In this document: in pieces, positions 30,524-40,965 of the stretch
Layout of the letters: each line of letters starts with the position of its first letter
Position numbering within the stretch: the stretch's first letter is position 1
DNA from: Massilia phyllostachyos
GTDB lineage: Bacteria; Pseudomonadota; Gammaproteobacteria; Burkholderiales; Burkholderiaceae_D
DNA length: 64,000 nucleotides
Reading direction: 5' to 3'
Assembly: GCF_021044825.1 (NCBI RefSeq)
Contig: NZ_JAJNOC010000005.1
Location: 1 to 64,000, forward strand
Made by a program: the position numbers and the translations under genes
Notes under the pieces: generated by a model
Database searches by the model: none
Told to the model about the DNA's origin: nothing
Seen by the model: only the letters and a program-made list of their open reading frames with translations

Positions 30524-30636
30524 GGAAACAGTCCTTGCAAGTGGGTGCGGGAAAAGTTTATACAACGTAACTCCGCACCTTACCTCAGCCATGCGTATGC
30601 GTGTGTACGGCGATTGTATTTGTTTGTATTTCCGCC

Positions 30637-32514
30637 CTAGATCTCGACCTGGGTGCCCAGTTCGATCACCCGGTTCGGCGGAATCTGGTAATAGTCGGCC
30701 GCCGCCCGCGCATTGCGCGACAGCATCGCGAACAGGTGCTCGCGCCACGGCGCCATGCCGCGGCCGGGCGTCGAGATCACGGTCTGGCGCGCGATGAAGA
30801 AAGAGGTTTCCATCATCTCGAAGGCGAGACCGAGGCCGCCGCACTGGCGCAGGATGCCCGGAATGTTCGGCTCGTCCTTGAAGCCGTACTGGACATTGAG
30901 CTGGAAGCAGTTGTGGCCCAGTTCGACCACCTCGACCTGTTCTTCGGTCGGCACCCACGGTTCTTCGCGGATGTGCACCGTGAGGAACACGACCCGTTCA
31001 TGCAGAACCTTGTTGTGCGACAGGTTGTGCAGCAGCGCATGCGGCACGCCGTCGCTCTCGCCGCGCAGGAACAGGGCGGTGCCGGGCACGCGCGCCGGGG
31101 GCGCCACGAACAGCGATTCCATGAAGGCTTCCAGCGGGATCGCATGCTTTTCCAGGTTCTCGAAGACCAGCTCGCGGCCGCGCTTCCAGGTCAGCATCAG
31201 GGTCAGGAGGATGGTGCCCAGCAGCAGCGGGAACCAGCCGCCGTGGAACAGCTTGAGGGTGGTCGACGAGAACAGCATGATGTCGATCACCAGGAAGAAG
31301 CCGGTCGCGCCCAGGCACACCGCCAGCGGCAGCTGGAAGCGGTAGCGGGTCACGAAGAAGGTCAGGATGGTGGTGGCCATCATGGTGGCGGTCACCGCGA
31401 TGCCGTAGGCGCCGGCCAGCTCGTCCGAGGAACCGAAGCCGATCACGGCGATCAGCACGATGGCCAGTTGCAGCCAGTTCACGGCCGGGATGTAGATCTG
31501 GCCGATCTCGCTTTCCGAGGTGTGCAGGATGCGCATGCGCGGCAACAGGCCAAGAGCAATGGCCTGCTTGGTCATCGAATAGGTGCCGGAAATCGTCGCC
31601 TGCGAGGCGATCACCGCCGCCATCGTCGACAGGATCACCAGCGGGATCACGCTCCAGGTGCCGAGCTGGTGGAAGAAGGGATTCTCGACCGCATCCGGCT
31701 GGGTGATGAGCAGGCCGCCCTGGCCCAGGTAGTTCAGCACCAGGGCCGGAAAGGCAATCATGAACCAGGCCATGCGGATCGGCTTGCGGCCGAAGTGGCC
31801 CATGTCGGCGTACAGCGCCTCGGCGCCGGTGATCGCCAGCACCACCGCGCCCAGCGCGACGAAGGCCAGCAGCTTGTTCTCCAGCATGAAGTGCAGCGCG
31901 TGATACGGGTTCAGCGCATTCAGGATGACCGGCGCCTGGATGATGTTGATCACGCCCATCACGGCCAGGGTCAGGAACCAGACCAGCATCACGGGGCCGA
32001 AGAAGCGGCCGATGCCGGCGGTGCCGTGGCGCTGCACGCTGTACAGCGCCACCAGCACCACCACCGCCATCGGCACCACGTAGTCGGCCATGCCGGGGGC
32101 CGCCACTTCCAGGCCCTCGATCGCGCCCAGCACCGAGATCGCCGGCGTGATCACGCTGTCGCCGTAGAACATGGTGGCGCCGAGCACGCCGATCACCAGC
32201 AGCGGAAAATGCCAGCGCGAATGCTTCGTCACCGAATTGGTGGCCAGCGCCATCAGGGCCATAATGCCGCCCTCGCCGCGGTTATCGGCGCGCAGCACCA
32301 GGGTGACATACTTGAGCGAGACAATGACGGTCAGGCTCCAGAAGATCAGGGAAATGACGCCGAGGATGTTTGGCGCGGTGAGGGGCAGGCCGTGGGTGTC
32401 GTCGAAGATGGCGCGCAGGGTGTACAGGGGGCTGGTGCCGATGTCGCCATAGACGATGCCGATGGCGGCCAGGGTCAGCGCCGCGACGCTGCTCTTCTTG
32501 TTTTCGGAGCTCAA
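30637..32514 (-). CDS. kup: KUP system potassium transporter
   Basis: A 625-residue inner-membrane K+ symporter with about 12 hydrophobic segments and a C-terminal cytosolic domain of about 150 residues. The family signature GIVYGDIGTSPLYT is at 19-32, and RADNRGEGGIMAL follows at about 75-87. Length is standard (about 620-630). It is transcribed divergently from rarD across 165 bases. Confidence 0.97.
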   Translation of the reverse strand: MSSENKKSSVAALTLAAIGIVYGDIGTSPLYTLRAIFDDTHGLPLTAPNILGVISLIFWSLTVIVSLKYVTLVLRADNRGEGGIMALMALATNSVTKHSRWHFPLLVIGVLGATMFYGDSVITPAISVLGAIEGLEVAAPGMADYVVPMAVVVLVALYSVQRHGTAGIGRFFGPVMLVWFLTLAVMGVINIIQAPVILNALNPYHALHFMLENKLLAFVALGAVVLAITGAEALYADMGHFGRKPIRMAWFMIAFPALVLNYLGQGGLLITQPDAVENPFFHQLGTWSVIPLVILSTMAAVIASQATISGTYSMTKQAIALGLLPRMRILHTSESEIGQIYIPAVNWLQLAIVLIAVIGFGSSDELAGAYGIAVTATMMATTILTFFVTRYRFQLPLAVCLGATGFFLVIDIMLFSSTTLKLFHGGWFPLLLGTILLTLMLTWKRGRELVFENLEKHAIPLEAFMESLFVAPPARVPGTALFLRGESDGVPHALLHNLSHNKVLHERVVFLTVHIREEPWVPTEEQVEVVELGHNCFQLNVQYGFKDEPNIPGILRQCGGLGLAFEMMETSFFIARQTVISTPGRGMAPWREHLFAMLSRNARAAADYYQIPPNRVIELGTQVEI

Positions 32515-32679
32515 GGTTGCACCATTGTTCTGTTCTGGTGCGGCGCACCATAAAATATCGACAAGAAAATTGCAAGAAAATTTCTTCGTGCATCATACAC
32601 CTGCTTAATTCTGGCAAGCGCCAGCGGAGAAATTGCGCATCTGGGATAATGCCAACCCAGCAATTCGCCCCCTCTTCCC

Positions 32680-33558
32680 ATGCGTTCCGGTATCCTGTCC
32701 GCGGCCCTCGCCTTCCTGTGCTGGGGCCTGTTCCCGATCTATTTCCATGCCATCGGCGACGTGCCGCCGCTGCAGATCCTGGCGCACCGGATGCTGTGGT
32801 CGCTCGCTTTCCTGCTGCTCGTGCTGGCGTTCCGGCGCCAGTGGAAATGGCTGGCGCTGGTACGTCAGCCGCGCGTGTTCTGGAGCTTCGTCGCCTCCGC
32901 TGTCCTGCTCTCTGCCAACTGGCTGGTATACATCTGGGCGGTCAAGAACGGCCACGTGATCGAGGCCAGCCTCGGCTATTTCATCAATCCGCTGGTGAAC
33001 ATCATGTTCGGCTACTTGCTGCTGAAGGAACGCATGCGGCCGGCGCAATGGGGCGCGATCGCGATCGCCGCGCTGGGCGTGGCCTGGCTCACCTGGCAGT
33101 CGGGTTCGGTGCCCTGGATCGCCCTGTTCCTGGCGGCTTCCTTCGGCGGCTACGGCCTGCTGCGCAAGACCGCGGCGCTCGGCGCGCTCGAGGGCCTGTC
33201 GTTCGAGACCATGGTGCTGTTCCCGATCGCCGCCGGCTATGTCGGCTGGCTGACGTTCACTGGGGACAATGCCTTCATCAATACGCACTCCGACATGACG
33301 CGCGCGCTGCTGGTCGCGGCCGGGCCGATCACGGCGATCCCGCTGCTGCTATTCGCCACCGGCGCGCGCAAGATCCCGCTGTCCATTCTCGGTTTGCTGC
33401 AATACCTGTCGCCGACCCTGCAATTCCTGCTGGGCGTGTGGATGTTCCATGAGGCATTCAGCAGCGACCGCCTGGTCGGCTTCCTGATGATCTGGGGCGC
33501 GCTGCTGCTGTTCGCGGGCGAAGGCCTGTGGCGCAGCAGAGCGGCAAATAAAGTCTGA
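32680..33558 (+). CDS. rarD: EamA family transporter RarD
   Basis: A 292-residue protein with about ten hydrophobic segments forming two EamA repeats. It contains SAALAFLCWGLFPIYF at the start, LLSANWLVYIWAV and ASLGYFINPLVNI in the middle, all typical of RarD. The substrate is unknown (the name comes from a chloramphenicol-sensitivity phenotype in Pseudomonas). ettA follows after 67 bases. Confidence 0.94.
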   Translation: MRSGILSAALAFLCWGLFPIYFHAIGDVPPLQILAHRMLWSLAFLLLVLAFRRQWKWLALVRQPRVFWSFVASAVLLSANWLVYIWAVKNGHVIEASLGYFINPLVNIMFGYLLLKERMRPAQWGAIAIAALGVAWLTWQSGSVPWIALFLAASFGGYGLLRKTAALGALEGLSFETMVLFPIAAGYVGWLTFTGDNAFINTHSDMTRALLVAAGPITAIPLLLFATGARKIPLSILGLLQYLSPTLQFLLGVWMFHEAFSSDRLVGFLMIWGALLLFAGEGLWRSRAANKV

Positions 33559-33625
33559 GCTAACCCTGTGACCGGCACGGGTTCTGTCGTATCCTGTGCA
33601 CCTTAAACAACACCAGAGTACAAGC

Positions 33626-35293
<1,668 letters not shown>

Positions 35294-35311
35294 GTGCTTG
35301 TTTCGTAATGG

Positions 35312-35340
35312 AAAGCCCCCGCATGCCGGGGGCTTTTTAT
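35312..35340 (+). terminator. Rho-independent terminator of ettA
   Basis: A 10-bp stem AAAGCCCCCG/CGGGGGCTTT with a 5-base loop and TTTTTATT behind it. Confidence 0.93.
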
Positions 35341-35446
35341 TAGCGGAAACGGAACGCGGTCGTATAAAAGTCGTGTGTAGAATCGCCCGGATTGGGCCTT
35401 TGGGTCAGGGGATGGCTTTGCCGCACGCGGCTGGCTGCAAGAGCAC

Positions 35447-35980
35447 ATGACTGATTACCGCGACAACCGCGTCCCGGGCGGGACCTTCTTTTTCACGGTG
35501 CGCCTGCTCGAACCGGGAAGCACCCTGCTGACGGACCAGTTCGCCGCCTTCGGCGAAGCGATGCGCCTGGCGCGCGTGCGCAAACCCTTCCATGTCGATG
35601 CCTGGGCGGTCTTGCCCGACCATGCGCATGCGATGTGGACCTTGCCACCGGGCGACCATGACGTCGCCAGCCGCTGGCGCGCCGTCAAGATCGCCTTCTC
35701 GAAGGCGCTGCGCAAGTCCTGCGTGCCGAATGCGAACGACGGCGCCATCTGGGCCCGCCACTACCAGCACTACCGGGTCGGCGACGACGACGAATATGCG
35801 GCGCTGATCGACTATACCCATACCAACCCCGTACGCCATGGCCATTGCCTCCATCCTGACGACTGGCCCTGGTCCTCGGTGCACCGCTTCGTCAGCGCAG
35901 GCCATGGGCTGCCCGGGCCGGGGCCGATCGTGCCGCCCTGGGTGTACCGTCCCCAGTCACAGGGTTTTGCCCGCCTCTGA
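35447..35980 (+). CDS. REP-associated tyrosine transposase (RAYT, IS200-like HUH family)
   Basis: A 177-residue Y1 HUH nuclease. The metal-binding His pair is H59-A-H61 in VLPDHAHAMW, and the catalytic Tyr is probably Y123 in DYTHTNPVRHG. The N-terminus (NRVPGGTFFFTVRL) and size match the single-copy RAYTs that mobilise REP sequences. No inverted repeats or target duplications flank it, as expected for a domesticated transposase. REP pairs with the classic GTAG foot occur at 45607-45705 and 59014-59045 in this window, and a decayed one at 23209-23341; these are its likely substrates. It is preceded by 105 bases after the ettA terminator with no clear REP. Confidence 0.9.
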   Translation: MTDYRDNRVPGGTFFFTVRLLEPGSTLLTDQFAAFGEAMRLARVRKPFHVDAWAVLPDHAHAMWTLPPGDHDVASRWRAVKIAFSKALRKSCVPNANDGAIWARHYQHYRVGDDDEYAALIDYTHTNPVRHGHCLHPDDWPWSSVHRFVSAGHGLPGPGPIVPPWVYRPQSQGFARL

Positions 35981-36081
35981 GCTAAAAGACGGGATCGGCG
36001 CATTACTTGGTGGGAATGTGTGACAATGCCCACCTTTCCACTCCGTATCATGCTGGCTCGACCCACCAGCTTTTTCGACTC

Positions 36082-37230
36082 ATGGCACCTTCGACCGACA
36101 CCCGGCCGAAACTCGCCTGGATCCAGGCCTTGCGCGGCGTTGCCGTCCTGTTCGTCGTCCTGACCCACGCGCGTTACTACTTCCTCGACACCCCGACCTG
36201 GCCCCTGGCCGAGCAATTGCTGCGTCCCGGCGCCATGGGCGTCGACCTGTTCTTCGTGATCAGCGGCTTCATCATGGTCTACACGACCCGCCACGTGGCG
36301 GGCACGCCGCGCGACGCCTTCGACTTCCTGGTGCGGCGCTTCGCCCGCATCTGGCCGTTGTATGCGGTCATCACACTGGCCTGGCTGACCGTCGCCCACA
36401 GCGGCTTCGGCTGGCTGACCAACTGGCCGCCGTTCAAGGCCCTGCTGCTGAGCCTGAGCTTCCAGCCGGTCGACATCGAAAACCCCCTCTACTTCAGCGC
36501 TTCCCTGCCGCTCGGCTGGACCCTGAACTTCGAGATGTATTTCTATGTCGTGTTCGGCCTGTGCCTGCTGGCGGGGCGCCGGCGCTGGCTGCTGCTGGCC
36601 GGCTGGATCCTGTTCACGGTGCTGGTCATCCCGGCGCTCAAGCGCGACCTGACCCTGGACGTCCTGACCAACTTCCGCTTTTCGATCGCCTACCTGAACC
36701 TGGTGACCAATCCGATCATCCTGGAATTCCTGGCCGGCGTGGCGATCGGCTGGCTCTACCTGCAGGACTGGTTCGCGCTGCGCTCGCAGACGGTGGCGCG
36801 CCACCTGGTGTTCCTGGCGCTGGCGCTGGCGGCCTGGGCCAGCTGGGGCACGCTGGTCAATTTCCATGGGCCCAAGCAGTGGGGCGCCGTGGTCGCCCTC
36901 ATGGTGCTGGCGCTGGCCCTGGCCAGCAAGACGATCGAGCTGGCCCCGCCGCGCGTGCTGGTCTGGCTGGGAACGATCTCGTTCTCGCTGTATCTGACCC
37001 ACACCACCACCCAGCTGCTGGCGACGCGCGCGGTGGAAGCCATCGGCGGCGACACGCACGGCTGGAGCCACGTGCTGCTCACCACCGCGCTGGCGATCTC
37101 GGTCGCGGCCGCCGTCTACCATTACCTCGAGCAGCGCCTGTCCGACCTGACCGCCACGGCACTACGCCGGCTGGGATCGAGGCTGGGCAGCCGCCCGGCA
37201 GGCGGGACAGCCCTCGACCCGCGCCGCTAG
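36082..37230 (+). CDS. Acyltransferase family 3 membrane protein (OafA/YrhL type)
   Basis: A 382-residue integral membrane O-acyltransferase with about ten hydrophobic segments. Family motifs are WIQALRGVAVLFVVLTH near the start, GVDLFFVISGFIM around 55-67 and the R-x10-H type arrangement. It probably acetylates a surface polysaccharide; the target is unknown. ATG 36082 is chosen as the start next to the conserved N-terminal region; no strong Shine-Dalgarno is visible, and longer in-frame starts exist from 36007. It is a single gene between two terminator-bounded units. Confidence 0.88.
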   Translation: MAPSTDTRPKLAWIQALRGVAVLFVVLTHARYYFLDTPTWPLAEQLLRPGAMGVDLFFVISGFIMVYTTRHVAGTPRDAFDFLVRRFARIWPLYAVITLAWLTVAHSGFGWLTNWPPFKALLLSLSFQPVDIENPLYFSASLPLGWTLNFEMYFYVVFGLCLLAGRRRWLLLAGWILFTVLVIPALKRDLTLDVLTNFRFSIAYLNLVTNPIILEFLAGVAIGWLYLQDWFALRSQTVARHLVFLALALAAWASWGTLVNFHGPKQWGAVVALMVLALALASKTIELAPPRVLVWLGTISFSLYLTHTTTQLLATRAVEAIGGDTHGWSHVLLTTALAISVAAAVYHYLEQRLSDLTATALRRLGSRLGSRPAGGTALDPRR

Positions 37231-37234
37231 CGCA

Positions 37235-37268
37235 CAAACAAAAAGGCCCCGCAGGGCCTTTTTGTTTG
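37235..37268. terminator. Bidirectional terminator
   Basis: A 15-bp stem (CAAACAAAAAGGCCC, 37235-37249, with 37254-37268). The A- and T-rich flanks work on both strands for the convergent acyltransferase and outer-membrane protein genes. Confidence 0.92.
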
Positions 37269-37295
37269 GTGAAGCTGTCGCTCAGGAGCTGTCGA

Positions 37296-37868
37296 TCAGA
37301 AGCTGTACTTCGCGCCGATGGTCAGCACGTCGGCCTTCTGGCCGAAATCCTTGCTCTTGCCATAGCGTTCGTACTCGGCGACCAGGGCCACGTCCTGGTT
37401 CAGCTGATACTGGGCGCCAAGCGCGCCATAGGCCTCGGTCTTGCTGCGGCTGATACTTTCGATACCGCTGATTGCGCGCAGTTCGGCCTTGTTGCGCGCC
37501 GCGCCCAGCTTGCCGTAGACCGAGAATTGTTCGTTCACCGGCAGGGTGGCCTTGGCCGCCAGGTAGGCCGAGTGGCCTTCGGTTTCGCCACGCACATTGG
37601 CATTGCCGATGCGGTAGTTGACGTCCGACTTGCGGAAGTCGGTATAGCCGGCTTCGACGCCCCAGTTCTGGTTGAACTCGTAGCCGCCGAAGAGTTTGCC
37701 GGAAGCCTTCCAGCCCTCGGTATCGACATTGGCGGCGCCCGGAGCCTTCAGGTCGTGGTCGGCGCTGGCGATACCGGCGCCGATATAGGCGCGCGGCGCG
37801 GTTTGCTGGGCCTGGGCTGCCGACATGGCGGCGACGGATGCGATCAGTGCAACGATGAGCTTGTTCAT
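37296..37868 (-). CDS. Outer-membrane beta-barrel protein (OmpA/OmpX-like)
   Basis: A 190-residue protein with a signal peptide cleaved near AQA (about 20). The mature part alternates hydrophobic and polar residues in about eight strands (for example LFGGYEF, WGVEAGYTD, SVYGKLGAA, VALVAEYERYG) and ends in KYSF, the terminal Phe expected for BAM insertion. Function unknown. A three-part CTTAC-type box lies upstream at 37961-37984, with TAGGAT as a possible -10 (37944-37939). Confidence 0.9.
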   Translation of the reverse strand: MNKLIVALIASVAAMSAAQAQQTAPRAYIGAGIASADHDLKAPGAANVDTEGWKASGKLFGGYEFNQNWGVEAGYTDFRKSDVNYRIGNANVRGETEGHSAYLAAKATLPVNEQFSVYGKLGAARNKAELRAISGIESISRSKTEAYGALGAQYQLNQDVALVAEYERYGKSKDFGQKADVLTIGAKYSF

Positions 37869-37960
37869 GCGTGAATCCTTTACTTGTCTGGTTCGCGATT
37901 CCCGTGAATCGCGATGGCTTCACGATAGCACTCGGGCAATCCTAAAACCGTCCCAAACCC

Positions 37961-37984
37961 GTAAGAACTGTAAGCAAGTGTAAC
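37961..37984 (-). promoter_or_regulatory. CTTAC-type direct-repeat box (copy 3, three repeats)
   Basis: Read on the minus strand: GTTAC ACTTG CTTAC AGTT CTTAC, centred about 40 bases upstream of the start expected from a TAGGAT -10 at 37944-37939. It shares the CTTAC-N5-CTTAC pattern of 267-281 and 6354-6368. Confidence 0.45.
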
Positions 37985-38039
37985 TTAATGACTCTTCGGT
38001 TAGATATTTTCTGGATAGATACTGAAAAAAGCGAGCTGT

Positions 38040-38636
38040 TTAATAGATTTTGCGGAAAGTTAGGTTGATTCGTGCGCCTACCGGCTTGCTCGTCTTATTA
38101 ATGCCATGCAACCAATGGTTCTGTAGCACACCGCCCATGAAAAGCAGACTGCCATCGCTCAGCGGCAATTTCACGCTCTCGCCGCCCGTCTTGTGGCGCA
38201 GGACGAAGATGCGCTCGGCGCCGAAACTGACCGAGGCGATCACGGGCTCGGCCCCCAGTTCCGGCTCGTCGTCACTGTGCATGCCCATGCTGTCGCGGCC
38301 ATCGCGGTAATAGTTCAGCAGCACGCTGTTGTACTCCCGCCCGGTAGCTAGCTGGGCGGCGTGGCGGATGGTGTCGAGCAAGGGCGTGAACGGCAGCGGC
38401 GCCAGGGTCAGGCCGGAATAGCGGTAAGCCTTGTCACCATGCCAGGCGCTCAGGCGCGGCTGCAGATGGCGCTTGCCGTAGACCACGATGCTGTCCTGGC
38501 GCCACGCGGTTTCCTCGACCAGGCGCGCCAGCACTTCCGCGTTCGACAGTGGCAGCGGCAGCTGTGCCAGCCAGCCGAGCTCGCCATCGCGGATCGGCAT
38601 CGGCATCAGGGCAGTGCTTGAAGAAAATAAGTCCAT
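38040..38636 (-). CDS. alkB: Alpha-ketoglutarate-dependent dioxygenase AlkB
   Basis: A 198-residue Fe(II)/2-oxoglutarate DNA or RNA dealkylase. Iron ligands sit in MGMHSDDEPELG (HxD) and the later NHWLHGI (H). The 2-oxoglutarate Arg lies in ARINLTFR. It also has NSVLLNYYRDG and ASVSFGAER, typical of the AlkB/ALKBH2-3 branch. It is divergent from the SUOX-fold gene across 52 bases, and its stop lies in an AT-rich gap without a clear terminator. Confidence 0.95.
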   Translation of the reverse strand: MDLFSSSTALMPMPIRDGELGWLAQLPLPLSNAEVLARLVEETAWRQDSIVVYGKRHLQPRLSAWHGDKAYRYSGLTLAPLPFTPLLDTIRHAAQLATGREYNSVLLNYYRDGRDSMGMHSDDEPELGAEPVIASVSFGAERIFVLRHKTGGESVKLPLSDGSLLFMGGVLQNHWLHGINKTSKPVGARINLTFRKIY

Positions 38637-38688
38637 TTTGCAAGTTTCATCGCTAAGATGACGGCTTCGCCATCGACCCTATTTTCTC

Positions 38689-39267
38689 ATGGACAAACGT
38701 CACTTCCTGGGCGCCGCCCTGGCTGCCGGCAGCATGCCAAGCCTGGCCGCGCCGCCGCCGCGCGCGCCGAGCGGTCCGGTCCTGCTGACGATCAGCGGCG
38801 GGATTCGGCGCAGCAACCGCGGCGCCCTGGATCCGGCGCTCGACCAGATGATGGTCAAGCACAAGCTGGAATTTACGCGCGCGTTCGCGCTGGACTTCTC
38901 GATGGTGGCGGCATTGCCGGCGCGGACCATCGAGCCGACCCTGGAATATGACGGCAAGCCGCACACCCTGCGCGGCCCGCTGCTGGCGGACGTGCTGGCG
39001 CTGGCCGGCGCCCAGCCGGCGGACACGGCCAAGGTGGTGCTGCGCGCGGTGGACGGTTATGCGGCCGCGATCCCGATGGCGCAGGCGCGGATGTGGAAGA
39101 TGATCGTGGCGACGCACCTGGACGGCCGTCCGATGGCGCTCGGCGGGCTTGGTCTCTTATGGGCGGTCTACGATGCGGACCGCGTGCCGGAGATGGCGGC
39201 GCGGCCGATCAAGGAACGTTTCGGCGCCTGCCCCTGGGCCCTGTACCACATCGAGGTACAGGCCTGA
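38689..39267 (+). CDS. Exported molybdopterin-oxidoreductase-fold (SUOX-like) protein
   Basis: A 192-residue protein with an N-terminal export signal (KRHFLGAALAAGSMPSLA) lacking a twin-arginine pair. The mature part resembles the oxidoreductase molybdopterin-binding domain: LLTISGGI, the RGPLLADVLALAG core, VVLRAVDGYAAAIP and LGLLWAVYD. I see no conserved Cys for Mo coordination, so it may be a non-enzymatic relative as in other bacterial small SUOX-fold proteins. Role unknown. Confidence 0.75.
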   Translation: MDKRHFLGAALAAGSMPSLAAPPPRAPSGPVLLTISGGIRRSNRGALDPALDQMMVKHKLEFTRAFALDFSMVAALPARTIEPTLEYDGKPHTLRGPLLADVLALAGAQPADTAKVVLRAVDGYAAAIPMAQARMWKMIVATHLDGRPMALGGLGLLWAVYDADRVPEMAARPIKERFGACPWALYHIEVQA

Positions 39268-39280
39268 GGCGAAGGCAGAA

Positions 39281-39643
39281 TCAAGCGTAGGCTTCGGCCA
39301 GGCTCATCACGCGCGGCGTGACGGCGACGCCGACGTTGCCGAACAGGGATTCGATCGCGGCCAGGTTGGCGCTGCACTCGTCGGCCTTCCAGCCGTTGAA
39401 GAGGTCGGTGCCGTCCTTCTGGAAGTGCAGGTCCAGCACCTTGCCCTTGTCCTTGTGGACATAGTTCTGCTGATGGGTATTCTTGAAGCCCAGCTCGGCC
39501 AGGCCCAGCAGGACGGTCTGCGGCGGATTGTCCGGGTCGGTCGCCAGGAACACGCCGAAGGTCTTGCCGGGCGGTTTCGCGGCGACGTCCACTTCATAGA
39601 TGCCGGGGGCCTTGGTGACGCTGGTGCTCTTCAGGAACAGCAT
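39281..39643 (-). CDS. Conserved hypothetical protein, 120 aa
   Basis: A 120-residue soluble protein without signal peptide or membrane segment. It has one Cys and a regular alternating beta-type pattern (TFGVFLATD, then QTVLLGLAEL). I do not recognise a family. It is convergent with the SUOX-like gene (13 bases apart) and upstream of nothing in its own direction, so it appears to be a single-gene unit. Confidence 0.65.
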   Translation of the reverse strand: MLFLKSTSVTKAPGIYEVDVAAKPPGKTFGVFLATDPDNPPQTVLLGLAELGFKNTHQQNYVHKDKGKVLDLHFQKDGTDLFNGWKADECSANLAAIESLFGNVGVAVTPRVMSLAEAYA

Positions 39644-39740
39644 GGTTTTTCCTTATCCGTATGGCGGTTGCTAGTCTAGCTCGTCTCCAAGCTTATTGCC
39701 ATGCAGGAACTTTGTCACCCTTTGTCTTTACTTTTTTGGT

Positions 39741-40118
39741 TTATGTCAGCAAGAGACCAAAAATAGTGCCGCAAATTAACAACGCACAGGCGACCATCCC
39801 GGTGATGAAGCCGATTTCACGGTGCGCCGGGTCGCGGTAGTAACCGAGCGCATAGGCGATGCGGCCCAGGCACCACAGCATGCCGCCCGCCGCCGCCCAC
39901 ACGTCGCCCAGAAAATAGGCGCACATCCACAAGGGCACCAGCACCAGGGGCAGCTGCTCCAGGGTGTTGGCCTGCACGCGCTGGCTGCGCTGGAAGGCTT
40001 CCGGCCCCTCCATCGAGGGCGCCGGAATGTTGTGGCGGATGCGGGAACGGCCGGCGTTCACGCCGGTCCAGAAATAGACGCCGAGTGCGGCCAGGGTGGC
40101 CCAGGCGGTGAAGAACAT
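39741..40118 (-). CDS. MAPEG family membrane protein
   Basis: A 125-residue protein with four hydrophobic segments. It carries MAPEG features: NIPAPSMEGPEAFQRSQRVQANTLEQLPL around 29-57 (quoted family stretch: ERxxRxxxN-type QRSQRVQANTLEQLP), then LGRIAYALGYY. The family includes glutathione transferases and regulators of eicosanoid metabolism; bacterial members are membrane glutathione transferases at best. It is the last gene of a run DUF924-DUF2520-MAPEG on the minus strand. Confidence 0.88.
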   Translation of the reverse strand: MFFTAWATLAALGVYFWTGVNAGRSRIRHNIPAPSMEGPEAFQRSQRVQANTLEQLPLVLVPLWMCAYFLGDVWAAAGGMLWCLGRIAYALGYYRDPAHREIGFITGMVACALLICGTIFGLLLT

Positions 40119-40136
40119 CGATACTCCTTGAATAGG

Positions 40137-40964
40137 TCAAACCTCGCGTTTGCGGCGCGCCAAGTCGGCGGTCGGCGCCACCAGCGCCTCGTACAGGCTG
40201 CCGGTGTCGGCATCCCAGCGCGTCACCGCTTCCTGCTGGCGCGCCACGGTGGCGAAGTCGCCGCGCGCCACCGGGCCGCTGAGGGCCGCTTCGGGCCCGA
40301 TGCGGAACACGTTGGCGAGGGCTTCGGTGGCAAGCGGGCGCGCCAGCTCGCGCGCGACGCTCGCCGGCACGCCGGCCGCGGCATAGGCGCGCAGCGCGGC
40401 GTCCAGCACCGTCACCAGGTAGTTGGAGGCGAACACCGCGGCCGCGTGATAAACCGTCTTGGCGGCGGGGTCGATGCGCACCAGCTGCGCGCCGATCGCC
40501 GCGAAGACCGGTTCCAGCACCGCCAGCGCCTCGGGATCGCCCTCGACGCCGCACCAGGTGCCGGCAAACGCGTCGGCCACGGCCTGCGGATCGGCAAAGC
40601 TGCGCACCGGGTGCACGCTCGCCACAAACGCGCCGGCGGCGCGCGCCGCAGCCAGTTCGCCCGACGCCTTGGCGCCGCTGCAGTGGAACACGACGCTGCC
40701 GGCGAGCGGCCGGCTGGCGGCCAGCGCCGCGCAGGCCGGGCCGATGGCGTCGTCGCCGACCGCCAGCATCCACACCTGCGCAGGGCGCATTCCTTCGATG
40801 CCGCCGCAAGCGTCGCCGGCGCCGATGAAGGCGATGGCGTCAAGCGCGCTGTCCGGGCTGCGGGTCAGGACATCCTGGACGGTGAAGGCGCCGTGCGCCG
40901 CGAACAGCCGCCCCAGCGTGCGGCCGACGTGGCCGGCGCCGACCAGGTTCAATAACGGCGCCAC
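40137..40964 (-). CDS. DUF2520 Rossmann-fold protein
   Basis: A 275-residue predicted NAD(P)-binding protein. The N-terminal Rossmann domain has the LVGAGHVGRTLG glycine motif at 7-18. The C-terminal DUF2520 helical domain has HPVRSFADP, GTWCGVEGD and ASNYLVTVLDAA. It resembles ketopantoate reductase/ProC-type dehydrogenases, but its substrate is unknown. It starts at GTG 40964, one base after the stop of the DUF924 gene, so the two are translationally coupled. Confidence 0.88.
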   Translation of the reverse strand: MAPLLNLVGAGHVGRTLGRLFAAHGAFTVQDVLTRSPDSALDAIAFIGAGDACGGIEGMRPAQVWMLAVGDDAIGPACAALAASRPLAGSVVFHCSGAKASGELAAARAAGAFVASVHPVRSFADPQAVADAFAGTWCGVEGDPEALAVLEPVFAAIGAQLVRIDPAAKTVYHAAAVFASNYLVTVLDAALRAYAAAGVPASVARELARPLATEALANVFRIGPEAALSGPVARGDFATVARQQEAVTRWDADTGSLYEALVAPTADLARRKREV

Positions 40965-40965
40965 C

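Noticed and set aside
30601-32553. 650-residue frame on the plus strand opposite kup
   Set aside because: It is antisense to a full-length kup with all signatures. Its Arg/Gln/His-rich translation is a GC shadow.
35447-35980. Intact IS200/IS605 insertion sequence
   Set aside because: No TnpB gene and no subterminal hairpin ends beside the transposase. The protein matches RAYTs, which are not self-mobile IS elements.
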